A program made the translations under genes and the position numbers. Source: JAAFIP01 sp043728315 (GTDB lineage: Bacteria; Pseudomonadota; Gammaproteobacteria; Burkholderiales; Burkholderiaceae_C). From it: a stretch of DNA of 64,000 nt. The notes beneath the pieces were generated by a model that saw nothing but the letters and a program-made list of their open reading frames with translations, was not told the origin of the DNA and made no database searches. How positions within the stretch are numbered: position 1 is the stretch's first letter; each line of letters starts with the position of its first letter. The stretch lies in NCBI GenBank assembly GCA_043728315.1, contig JAYTMT010000150.1, positions 9,202 to 73,201 of the forward strand, read 5' to 3'. This document shows, piece by piece, positions 23,712-31,693 of the stretch.

Positions 23712-24203
23712 ATGCGCTACGCACAATGGGTGGACATGGTGGAGCGCTATGGCGAGCGTGAGCTTAAATTGCTGACCGACCGCGATAACACGGGGGAGAT
23801 TAATACCCGTATGCTGACGCGGGCGCTGGACGATGCCACGGCTTTTGTGGATGGCTATGTGGGCAAGCTGTATGCGTTGCCGCTGCTGGGCTGCGCTAAG
23901 CCTGCCACCACACCAGGCGCACCGCTTGTGCGGGTGTGCCCGCCTGTTTTGACGCGGATTGTGTGTGCTGTCGCTCGGTATTATTTGTACACGGACCTGC
24001 CCGACGAGCATGAGGTGGCGCGGCGGCACCAGCAGGTGATGAAGGAGCTAAAGAGCTACGCGGACGGCACGACGCAACTGGTGTGCCCATGGGGCGGTGC
24101 ACCGGGGGTGGCGCTGAATGCGGACCCGCTGGAGGACAGTGGGGTGGTGCACAGCTTTGCACCAAGGCAAATCAGCGATGACACGCTGCGGGGCTTTGCG
24201 TGA
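23712..24203 (+). CDS. DUF1320 head-tail connector protein (Mu gp36-like)
   Basis: A 163-residue protein matching DUF1320 (Mu gp36), a probable head-tail adaptor. The family pattern is YAQWVDMVERYGERELKLLTD, then LTRALDDATAFVDGYVGKLY and the VARYYLYTDLPDEHEVARRH segment. It overlaps the next gene by four bases. Confidence 0.85.
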   Translation: MRYAQWVDMVERYGERELKLLTDRDNTGEINTRMLTRALDDATAFVDGYVGKLYALPLLGCAKPATTPGAPLVRVCPPVLTRIVCAVARYYLYTDLPDEHEVARRHQQVMKELKSYADGTTQLVCPWGGAPGVALNADPLEDSGVVHSFAPRQISDDTLRGFA

Positions 24204-24658
24204 TTGCAGAGCTGGACTTTTTTGCGCTCGAGGCGGTGCTCATTGCACGGCTGGAGGCGCAGCTGGCGGACTTGGAGCCTAGCGTGCAGGTGCTGACATC
24301 GGTGGACTTGGACGGGGTGAGCGAAGCCCAGCAGCACACGCCTGCGGTGCACCTGGTGTACCAAGGCTACAACGTGGCCGAGAGCCGAGCAGATGGCAAG
24401 GCGGCGCGGGTGGAGCAAACATGGCTGGTGGTGGTGGCGACGCGCAACCAGCGCAGCCTGCGCAGCGGGCAGGAAGCCCGGGCAGATGCGGGAGTGATAG
24501 TGCGCAGGGTGTGCGCGGCGCTGATGGGCTTTAAGCCGACGCTGGCTAGCAAGCCACTGGCGCTGACGGAAGCGCCTGCTGCGGGCTATAGCGCGGGGTT
24601 TCAGTATGTGCCGCTGGGGTTTAAGGCTGAGGTGGTGATTGACCCACGGACGGCTTAG
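24200..24658 (+). CDS. Tail terminator-like protein (Mu gp37 family)
   Basis: A 152-residue protein in the Mu gp37 position (DUF1834-like). It starts at a GTG overlapping the previous stop. The HTPAVHLVYQGYNV and QTWLVVVATRNQRS strands and the closing GFKAEVVIDP match tail-terminator-type folds. It probably caps the tail and joins it to the head. Confidence 0.7.
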   Translation: MIAELDFFALEAVLIARLEAQLADLEPSVQVLTSVDLDGVSEAQQHTPAVHLVYQGYNVAESRADGKAARVEQTWLVVVATRNQRSLRSGQEARADAGVIVRRVCAALMGFKPTLASKPLALTEAPAAGYSAGFQYVPLGFKAEVVIDPRTA

Positions 24659-24700
24659 GCAACGATTTAAACGACGATTAACCAACCTGAAGGAATCAAC

Positions 24701-25438
24701 ATGGCAGAGACTTATTACCCCTACCAGGGCAGCGGCAAAATTTATGCACGCGTGGCGGGCACGGCCACTGGCCGCATGGAGCTGGGCAATTGCAGCAAGC
24801 TGAATATTAAGATCAAAGAGGAAAAGAAAAACCTCAAGGACTACACCAAGCCAGGTGGGGGCAACTACGCCACGGTGAGCCGCATAGACACGGCGACGCT
24901 GGAGCTGACGCTGCATGACCTGAACAAGACGAACCTTGCACGGGCGATGTTTGGCAGCGAGGCGGTGGTGGCGGGCGCTGCGGTGGTGGATGAGGTGGTG
25001 CTGGGCTACAAAGATGCGATTTGCCCGCTGGCGCACCCCGCTGCCACAGCGGTGGTGGTGACCAACAGCGCGGCGACTACCACCTATGTGGCTGGCACGG
25101 ACTATGAGGTGCGGCCGGGGGGAATATTTGTGTTGGCCGCTGGGGCGATTACGGATGCGCAGAGCCTGAAAGTGGACTACAGCTTTGTGGGCTATAACCG
25201 CGTGGAGGGGCTGACTGGCGGTGCGCAGACGCTGGAGCTGTATTGCGAATTTTTGAACGAGGCGAACAGTGGCAAGCCGGTGTTGCTGGATTTTTGGAAG
25301 GTGCAACTCTCGCCCACCAAAGCGCTGGAGCTGCTGGGCGACAAGTTTGCCGAGCTGGATACGGAGGCTGAGCTTTTGAAAGACCCGACTAAGACGGGGG
25401 TGGGGATTAGCCAATACTTCCGCGCGCGCTTGGCTTAG
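24701..25438 (+). CDS. Major tail tube protein (siphovirus type)
   Basis: A 245-residue protein with GSGKIYARVAGTATGRMELGN at the start, a central Ig-like insertion (about 100-165, TTYVAGTDYEVRPGG) and FWKVQLSPTKALELLGD near the end. This pattern fits tail tube proteins of B3-like siphoviruses. No sheath gene accompanies it, supporting a non-contractile tail. It is followed by a strong terminator. Confidence 0.75.
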   Translation: MAETYYPYQGSGKIYARVAGTATGRMELGNCSKLNIKIKEEKKNLKDYTKPGGGNYATVSRIDTATLELTLHDLNKTNLARAMFGSEAVVAGAAVVDEVVLGYKDAICPLAHPAATAVVVTNSAATTTYVAGTDYEVRPGGIFVLAAGAITDAQSLKVDYSFVGYNRVEGLTGGAQTLELYCEFLNEANSGKPVLLDFWKVQLSPTKALELLGDKFAELDTEAELLKDPTKTGVGISQYFRARLA

Positions 25439-25460
25439 GCTTGGCTGTGTATTGATTTAA

Positions 25461-25488
25461 AAAAAGGGGCGCTGCGTGCGCCCTTTTT
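25461..25488 (+). terminator. Rho-independent terminator after the tail tube gene
   Basis: GGGCGC-TGCGT-GCGCCC (25467-25483) is followed by TTTTT, and the flanking A and T runs extend the stem. It closes the capsid operon just before the third late promoter. Confidence 0.85.
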
Positions 25489-25505
25489 GCTGCCCGCAAA
25501 AACAC

Positions 25506-25554
25506 TCAAAGACTTTACTTAGCCCCCACGCCCTGCACGCGGCACAGTGTGGGT
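25506..25554 (+). promoter_or_regulatory. Late promoter of the tail operon
   Basis: TCAAAGACTTTACTTA (25506-25521) differs at one base from the other two late boxes over this span. It is followed by exactly 33 bases and the tape-measure ATG at 25555. The -10-like CACAGT is at 25543-25548. No Shine-Dalgarno site precedes the ATG. Confidence 0.75.
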
Positions 25555-28500
25555 ATGGCGAGCAACAACACCGTAGAAATTCAAGTTACCGCAGACACCG
25601 CGCAGGCGCAGGTGGGGCTGGGTAATGTCAATAAAGGCTTGGCTGAGACAGGCGCTAGTGCGGCTGCGCTGCAAGGCAAGGCGGTAGCTGCTGGGCAGGG
25701 GCTGAACCAAACGGCCGGAGCTGCTGGCAAAACTACTGAGGCACTGGATAAAACGGCTAAGTCAGCTACGGCGACTGGCACTGCTTTTGGAGGCATTGGG
25801 GCGCTGATTGCAGGCGCATTTACTGGCCGAGAGCTGGTGCAGACTATTACGCAAGCGGACTCGTTGCAGCGCGGTATGGCGGCGGTGGCTGGCAGCAGCA
25901 AGGCTGCGGCGGATGAGATGGCTTTTGTTAAGCGGATAAGCAATGAACTGGGGCTGGAGATTAACAGCACGGGGCAGGCTTATTTGCAGTTGACGGCGGC
26001 GACCAAGGGCACGGCGATTGAGGGGCAGGCTACGCGGGATGTGTTTACGTCGGTGTCCAGAGCGATGTCGGCGCTGGGCAAGAGCACAGCAGAGACCGAG
26101 AATGCGCTGCGGGCGGTGAGCCAGATTGCCAGTAAGGGCACGGTGAGCATGGAGGAGCTGCGTGGGCAGCTTGGCGAGGCGCTGCCGGGGGCGCTCAAAG
26201 CTGCGGCAGATGGCCTGAAGGTGACGGTGCCAGAGCTGATAAAAATGGTGGAGTCTGGCGGGGTGTTGGCTAAAGACTTGCTGCCAGCGCTGAGCAAAAG
26301 CCTAGACGATTTGTATGCGGGCGGGGGATCGCCAGACACGCTGGTGGCGCAATTTAACCGCTTTAAAAATGCGGTGAGCGCGGTGGCGGTGGAGCTGGGC
26401 GAGAGCGGGCTGACGAAGGCGCTGGGTGATGCGGCGGTGGGCGGCGCAAAGGTGGCGGGGCTGCTGGGCTCGGCCTTTGTGGGGCTGGGCAAGGGGATTG
26501 GCAATGTAGCGGGGGCAGTGGCTACGCTGGACTTTAAGCCACTGGCAGATGACTTGGGGCTGACTGGCCGCGCGGCGCAAGACTTTAGCGAATTGACCTA
26601 CGACGCGATGGGCAATTTGATAGGCTCGACGCAGCAGGCGATACCGCCTGTGCAGGAGCTGAAACAAAAGCTTGAGGCGGCGGCAGTGGCTGCTGGCAAG
26701 CTGGGGCTGGTGGCTACAGACTTTGGCAATGAAAGTAAAAGCGCATTTAGAAAAGCAGAGATTGCGGCACAAAACGCTGAGGCGGTGCTGCGCCAAGCGG
26801 CTAAAAATTCGGTGGCTGCTTTTGATAAATTTAAAGAATCGGGCGACAGCGCGGCGGAGGCGGTGGCCAAAATTGGCAAAGACTTTGACCTGAGCACTGC
26901 GCCTGGCATACGCGATGCAGCGAATGTGCTGAATCAGTTGGTGGCGCAGGGGAAAATTACTGCTGACCAGTTTAATAAAACTTGGACTGATGCGCTTAAG
27001 GGGGTTGACCTGACTGAGTTTGCAGGCAAGGCGAAAAAAGCCTTTGAAGACACGAACCAAAGCGCGGCGGTGTTGGCAGGGGTATTGAACCAAGGGGTGC
27101 GCGAAGCGATTAAACGCACGGGGCTGGACTTTGATGTGATATCGGGCGGCATGGGCAAGGCGGCGCGCAGCGCGATTAACGACACCACGGCCATTATTGC
27201 GGGGCTGGATGGCCTTAAAAAACAAGGCGTAGACACGGCGGCGGTGCTGACAGCCAGCATTGGCAAGGCAATAGCCACCGCAGACAGCCAAAAGGCGATA
27301 GAGGCGGTGCGCCTGCAAATTGAGAGCCTGCGCAAAACGCTGGGCGATAAGGTGACGGACGGGCTGCTTGACCAGGCTAAGACCAAGGCGCTGGAGCTGG
27401 CGGACGCGAGTGACAAAGCCAAGCTGGGCGTGAACAGCTTGCGGGAAGCGATGAAGGAGCTGGGACTGACTAGCCGCGAGGAGCTGCAAGCCACGGCCAA
27501 GCGGGCGCAGGAAGCCTATGACGTGATAAAGACGAAAGGCCAAGAGGAAGGCGAGAGCTATGTGGCTTGGCAGGCACGCAAGGGGGATGCGGCGCGGGTG
27601 ATGCTGCAAAGGCTGATAGCTGCGAACAATGGCGTAGCCGATAGCAGCGCTGTGGCGCTGGCGGCGATGGAGGGGCTGACGATTGTGGTGGATGCGGCTG
27701 GGCGGGCTACTGTGCAGGCGATGAATGCTGGCGCTGATGCAGCTGGCAGGCTGGGCGACGCGGCGGCGCGGGCGGGGGATGCCACGCAGAGCGCAGCGGA
27801 GCGGGCTATAGAGGCGCTGGAGCGCGAGACGGCGGCCATAGAGCGGGCGGCTGATGCGCAGCGGCGACGCGCCAACATAGACAAAGAAGGCTTTAGCACG
27901 GATAAAGAGGGCAAGCGCATTGTCGGGCAGGAAGGTGACGATGCGTTTAAGAAGCGGGTGGGTGACAAATATGGCGAGAAGTATGGCGACGATAAAAACG
28001 CTGGCAAGGCGCTGAGCCTGCAACAACGCATTGACGAGATACGCCGCGCTGGCAACTCGGGGCCGAATAACTCGGAGGTGACGCGGCTGCTGAAAGAGCA
28101 GGCTGAGGCTGAGGTGGCGCTGCTGAAAACGCAGGGTGAGGATAAGCAAAAGGACGCTGAAGAGAAGGCCAAAGAAAATGAGAAGGCGCAAAAAGAGCGC
28201 GAGGACGCAGCCAAGCGAAGACAGTATGCTGCCACCAAGCAGGCGGATGCACAAGGGGCTGACATTGCTGCTAGCACAAGTTACCGCGATAGCCAGCTGG
28301 TGGTAAAAAAGGCTGTGCTGGCAGCGCAGCTAAGCAAAAATGCGGCGGATTTGGAGCTGGCGAAAACCACGGAGGACTTGGCAGCGCAGACACGGCTGCT
28401 GGAGCAAGCCAAGCGCTTGGAGCTGGAGAAGCTGAGGCTAGACGTGGAGACGGTGCGCCAGCAAGCTGATGCGCTGCGAGACCAAGCGGCTGCGCTGGAG

Positions 28501-28815
28501 CTGCGCGATAGGGCGCTGGGTGGCGAGAACATTGCACGACTCACCGAGATCCGTGCCTTGCGCCAACGGGCGCTGGCAAAGGATGTGGAGGCTGAATCGC
28601 TAAGTGCTAAGGCAGATGCGGCGGGAAAGACTGTGACTGCGAGCCCAAGCCCTATTCCCGCCCCTGCCCCAACCGATGAGCCAAGCACACGACTACCCAT
28701 TCGCACAGTGAACATCAACCTGACTGGCGCTGGCGGTACTGAAACTGTGCCGACCACCGAGGCGGGCGCTGCTGCGCTGCTGCGGGTGCTGCAAAACGCG
28801 AGGCTTAGCGCATGA
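25555..28815 (+). CDS. Tail tape measure protein
   Basis: A 1086-residue protein that sets tail length and helps DNA entry. The N-terminal 250 residues contain the tape-measure domain (SLQRGMAAVAGSSKAA, then AYLQLTAATKGT and MEELRGQLGEALPGA). Long helical and coiled-coil stretches run from about 600 to 1030, with charged EKAKENEKAQKERED segments. The start is the leaderless ATG; an in-frame GTG six bases earlier lies inside the promoter. The length predicts a tail of roughly 160 nm by the usual 1.5 angstrom per residue rule. Confidence 0.92.
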   Translation: MASNNTVEIQVTADTAQAQVGLGNVNKGLAETGASAAALQGKAVAAGQGLNQTAGAAGKTTEALDKTAKSATATGTAFGGIGALIAGAFTGRELVQTITQADSLQRGMAAVAGSSKAAADEMAFVKRISNELGLEINSTGQAYLQLTAATKGTAIEGQATRDVFTSVSRAMSALGKSTAETENALRAVSQIASKGTVSMEELRGQLGEALPGALKAAADGLKVTVPELIKMVESGGVLAKDLLPALSKSLDDLYAGGGSPDTLVAQFNRFKNAVSAVAVELGESGLTKALGDAAVGGAKVAGLLGSAFVGLGKGIGNVAGAVATLDFKPLADDLGLTGRAAQDFSELTYDAMGNLIGSTQQAIPPVQELKQKLEAAAVAAGKLGLVATDFGNESKSAFRKAEIAAQNAEAVLRQAAKNSVAAFDKFKESGDSAAEAVAKIGKDFDLSTAPGIRDAANVLNQLVAQGKITADQFNKTWTDALKGVDLTEFAGKAKKAFEDTNQSAAVLAGVLNQGVREAIKRTGLDFDVISGGMGKAARSAINDTTAIIAGLDGLKKQGVDTAAVLTASIGKAIATADSQKAIEAVRLQIESLRKTLGDKVTDGLLDQAKTKALELADASDKAKLGVNSLREAMKELGLTSREELQATAKRAQEAYDVIKTKGQEEGESYVAWQARKGDAARVMLQRLIAANNGVADSSAVALAAMEGLTIVVDAAGRATVQAMNAGADAAGRLGDAAARAGDATQSAAERAIEALERETAAIERAADAQRRRANIDKEGFSTDKEGKRIVGQEGDDAFKKRVGDKYGEKYGDDKNAGKALSLQQRIDEIRRAGNSGPNNSEVTRLLKEQAEAEVALLKTQGEDKQKDAEEKAKENEKAQKEREDAAKRRQYAATKQADAQGADIAASTSYRDSQLVVKKAVLAAQLSKNAADLELAKTTEDLAAQTRLLEQAKRLELEKLRLDVETVRQQADALRDQAAALELRDRALGGENIARLTEIRALRQRALAKDVEAESLSAKADAAGKTVTASPSPIPAPAPTDEPSTRLPIRTVNINLTGAGGTETVPTTEAGAAALLRVLQNARLSA

Positions 28816-29237
28816 GCAGCCTGACCCTTGCCTACACGACGCTGGGCGCAAGCCCTGTGACTACGACGCTGGCGCTGCCTAGTGCGCTGAGCTGGACGGA
28901 TGAGTACACCTGGAGCCCTGTGGTGCAGACGCAAACCTACACGACTACGGGGGCGCTGCTGATTGAGGAGGCGACCAAGCAGGCGGGGCGGCCTTACACG
29001 CTGGAGGGCTCTGAAGACCGCACCTGGTGCACAAGGGCGCTGGTGGACACGCTGCATGCTTGGGCGGCTGCGCCGGGGATTGTGCTGGTGCTGAACATAC
29101 GCGGGCTGGCGCGGAGCGTGACTTTTGACCACAGCCGGGGGGCTTTGCAAGGGCTGCCTGTGCTGTTTTATGAGGATGGCTCGGTGGCGGGGGCGGACTG
29201 GTATGTGCCGACGCTGCGGCTGATTGGGCTGGATTGA
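28812..29237 (+). CDS. Tail protein after the tape measure (distal-tail-like)
   Basis: A 141-residue beta-rich protein (LAYTTLGASPVTTTLALPSAL) that overlaps the tape-measure stop by four bases. Its place matches small tail-tip proteins of B3-like phages that link the tube to the tip. The TRALVDTLHAWAAAPG segment is helical. The precise role is inferred from order only. Confidence 0.65.
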   Translation: MSSLTLAYTTLGASPVTTTLALPSALSWTDEYTWSPVVQTQTYTTTGALLIEEATKQAGRPYTLEGSEDRTWCTRALVDTLHAWAAAPGIVLVLNIRGLARSVTFDHSRGALQGLPVLFYEDGSVAGADWYVPTLRLIGLD

Positions 29238-29259
29238 ATTTAACTGGACTGGAAACACC

Positions 29260-29685
29260 ATGGCTACTGCTGCAATACCTAAAATGAGCGCGCTTAAAGC
29301 GGGGGACACTTTAAGTTGGGCGGGCACTTGCCGCTTGCCTGCGGGCACTTGGACGGCTACCTGCCAAGTGCGATCGGCGGACGAGCCCTATGACTTGCTG
29401 GGCACGGTGGCGGTGACGCTGGGCACGCCTGTGGCGGTGGTGGGCAGCGCGATGTTTGACACACCGATTTTGCTGCTGGCCGATGCGCAGCAGACGCTGG
29501 CTTGGCCAGTGGGCACGCATGAGCTGGATTTGCGCTACATGGAGGCAGCGGGGGGCGCTGGCGCTGCGGTGGTGCACACGACGACGATTTTGCTGCCTGT
29601 GCTGCGGGCGGTGACGGGCGTGCCTGTGGGCGCACCACCACCACCACCACCACCACCACCACCACCATCAACGCAAGACGAATAA
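29260..29685 (+). CDS. Tail protein with C-terminal polyproline run
   Basis: A 141-residue beta-rich protein (MATAAIPKMSALKAGDTLSW) resembling small tail-tip proteins. The final residues include eleven prolines in a row encoded by the (ACC) repeat at 29634-29666. The ATG at 29260 was preferred over an upstream in-frame start that overlaps the preceding gene. Function unknown. Confidence 0.65.
   Translation: MATAAIPKMSALKAGDTLSWAGTCRLPAGTWTATCQVRSADEPYDLLGTVAVTLGTPVAVVGSAMFDTPILLLADAQQTLAWPVGTHELDLRYMEAAGGAGAAVVHTTTILLPVLRAVTGVPVGAPPPPPPPPPPPSTQDE
29634..29666 (+). repeat. Eleven-copy ACC microsatellite
   Basis: A pure ACC triplet tract encodes eleven prolines near the C-terminus of the tail protein at 29260-29685. 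Length change by slippage would stay in frame and alter only the proline count. Confidence 0.95.
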
Positions 29686-29687
29686 CC

Positions 29688-30260
29688 ATGGCACAAATAG
29701 GCATCACTCTAGCCCCCACGCTCACCGTGGGCCTGACGCTGAGCAGCGGGGGCTCGGAGGTGGTGCTGGACGGGGCTGTGCCCAATGGACTGCTGCACAC
29801 GCTGACGCTGGCACCTGCTGGCCCTGTGGTGCTGGCTACCGCAGGAGAGATTTTGCGGGGGGAAAGGGGCTTGCGTGGAGAGCAAGGCCTGCCGGGGCCG
29901 GCGGGTACATCAGGCACGGTGATTTATACGGCGGGTATGGCTTTGTCTGGCCATGTGGCGGTGACCTTGGATGCGCTGGGGCGGGCTGTGCCTGCGGACT
30001 GCACTATGGCAACCCATGCGCATGCGGTGGTGGGTGTGACGCTGGGGGCGGCAGCCGCTGGCGAAAGTGTGAGCGTGCTGGCGCCAGGGCAGCTGGAGCA
30101 TGCGGGCTGGGCTTTTGTGCCCGGGCAATGTATTTTTTTAGGGCTAGACGGGGCATTGACTCAGGCGTTGCCTGTGCAAGCTTTGTTTGCCAAGGTGTTG
30201 GGTATCGCGGTTGCGCCGACGCGGGTCAACTTGGGGTTTCAAGCGGCGATTTTTGTTTGA
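29688..30260 (+). CDS. Tail protein with a short collagen-like segment
   Basis: A 190-residue protein. Residues about 57-75 hold six Gly-X-Y triplets (GERGLRGEQGLPGPAGTSG), a collagen-like trimer segment seen in phage fibres. The C-terminal half is glycine- and alanine-rich with repeated beta strands. It probably forms a trimeric tail or fibre component. Confidence 0.7.
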   Translation: MAQIGITLAPTLTVGLTLSSGGSEVVLDGAVPNGLLHTLTLAPAGPVVLATAGEILRGERGLRGEQGLPGPAGTSGTVIYTAGMALSGHVAVTLDALGRAVPADCTMATHAHAVVGVTLGAAAAGESVSVLAPGQLEHAGWAFVPGQCIFLGLDGALTQALPVQALFAKVLGIAVAPTRVNLGFQAAIFV

Positions 30261-30284
30261 TTTTTTTAACTAGGAGTTTTAATC

Positions 30285-30887
30285 ATGGGTACTTTAAGCA
30301 CCACGAAATATATTAAAAATAATGCGGGGCAACTGACTGAGGAGGCTGCTCTGACGACCAGTGCGGGTGCTGCTGATGCCCAAAAGCTGATAGCACTGAA
30401 CGCCAATGGTGTTTTGGATGCGAGCATCGTCAACAGCAAAGCCAGCAGTGCTGGAGCGGCTGATGCTGGGAAAGTGGGGGCATTGGATGCTGCGGGCCGG
30501 TGGGATATAACGATGATGCCTGTGGGCTTGGGGCAAGACACTGCGGTGATTGTGGCTAGCGAAGCGCTGGCTGCGGGCGACTATGTGAACGTGTGGAGCA
30601 GCACGGGCTTTAAGGTGCGCAAAGCGGATGCGACTGTGGTGGGCAAGGAGGCGCATGGCTTTGTTTTGTCGGCTGTAGCCGCCTCAGGCAATGCAACGGT
30701 GTTTTTTGAAGGCACGAATACTGCGGTGACTGGGCAAACGCCGGGGAATGTGTTTTTGTCAACAACTGCGGGCACTGGCAGTGCAACCGCACCGAGCGGC
30801 TCTGGCAATGTGGTGCAGCGCGTGGGCTTTGCGACTAGCGCAACGGGCGTGAACTTTCAGAGCCAGCCGTCTGTGGCTTTGTTATAG
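30285..30887 (+). CDS. Virion/tail-associated structural protein
   Basis: A 200-residue protein whose N-terminal half has repeats of AGAADAQKLIALNANGVLD and AGAADAGKVGALDAAG, typical of phage fibre or surface-decoration modules, and whose C-terminal half (EALAAGDYVNVWSS) resembles DUF2190-like beta barrels. It lies in the tail-tip/fibre block. No function is proven. Confidence 0.65.
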   Translation: MGTLSTTKYIKNNAGQLTEEAALTTSAGAADAQKLIALNANGVLDASIVNSKASSAGAADAGKVGALDAAGRWDITMMPVGLGQDTAVIVASEALAAGDYVNVWSSTGFKVRKADATVVGKEAHGFVLSAVAASGNATVFFEGTNTAVTGQTPGNVFLSTTAGTGSATAPSGSGNVVQRVGFATSATGVNFQSQPSVALL

Positions 30888-30889
30888 CC

Positions 30890-31675
30890 ATGGCTATTCG
30901 TAGTGCTTTGGTGATTGTGGCTGGTGTCGTGCAGCAGATACCGCGCGGCGACGTGTCGCGCGAAGCCTATGCGGCCAAATGGAAAGCTCAGGGCAATGCT
31001 ACGACGGCCACAACTGGTAACGGCTACACCGCGCCCACTGTGGTGGGCACGGCAACGGCGCGCAATGTGGCTGCGACCAACTTTTTTACACGGCTGCGGC
31101 GCTTGGGCTATGTGAGCGCAGCTACTGCTGGGGCACTGGCCGAGAGCCGCGTGGCGGTGGCGCAGGCGACGATCGGCAATGGGGCTGGGCTGGGGGGCTT
31201 TACCAAAATTGTGCGATTTGGCTGCTCGGACGCGGCTACGGTGGCAGGTGCACGGATGTTTGTGGGTATGAGCAGCTCGACAGCTGCGGCGACGAATGTG
31301 GAGCCCGCTACGCTGACTAACAGCATAGGGGTGGGGCATGGGGCGGCGGATACGAACCTGAAGCTGTACTACGGCGGCTCTGCGGCTCAGACGGCGATTG
31401 ATTTGGGGGCGAGCTTCCCTGTGAACACACTGAGTGTGGATGCTTATGAGCTGGCGCTGTTTGCGTCGCCTAATCTGACTACAGTGGGCTATATGGTGAC
31501 GCGGCTGAACACGGGGGCGGTGGCCAGCGGGACGCTGAGCGCGGCCACTGCGGGGCTGCAGCTGCCACTGGCTACCACGCTGCTGAGCTACCACAAAGCT
31601 TGGCGCACCAACAATGCGACGGCGCTGGCGGTGGGGCTGGACATCATCAGCGATTATGTTGAAACCGATAACTAA
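30890..31675 (+). CDS. Phage tail protein, probable fibre component
   Basis: A 261-residue protein starting MAIRSALVIVAGVVQQIPRG, an N-terminus common to phage proteins that follow fibre genes. The body (GYTAPTVVGTATARNVAATN, then VGYMVTRLNTGAVASGTL) is beta-rich, like receptor-binding or tail-surface proteins. The ATG lies three bases after the previous stop. Confidence 0.65.
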   Translation: MAIRSALVIVAGVVQQIPRGDVSREAYAAKWKAQGNATTATTGNGYTAPTVVGTATARNVAATNFFTRLRRLGYVSAATAGALAESRVAVAQATIGNGAGLGGFTKIVRFGCSDAATVAGARMFVGMSSSTAAATNVEPATLTNSIGVGHGAADTNLKLYYGGSAAQTAIDLGASFPVNTLSVDAYELALFASPNLTTVGYMVTRLNTGAVASGTLSAATAGLQLPLATTLLSYHKAWRTNNATALAVGLDIISDYVETDN

Positions 31676-31693
31676 ACTGATTTGAGAATTACT

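Noticed and set aside
24056..25414. A 452-residue antisense frame under the tail tube and terminator genes
   Set aside because: It spans several well-supported plus-strand genes and has shadow-type composition.
26302..28254. A 650-residue antisense frame under the tape measure gene
   Set aside because: Its composition (Arg/His/Leu runs) is that of a codon-position shadow; no start signal or motif.
29634..29666. Phase-variable repeat switching the gene on and off
   Set aside because: The unit is three bases, so slippage keeps the frame.
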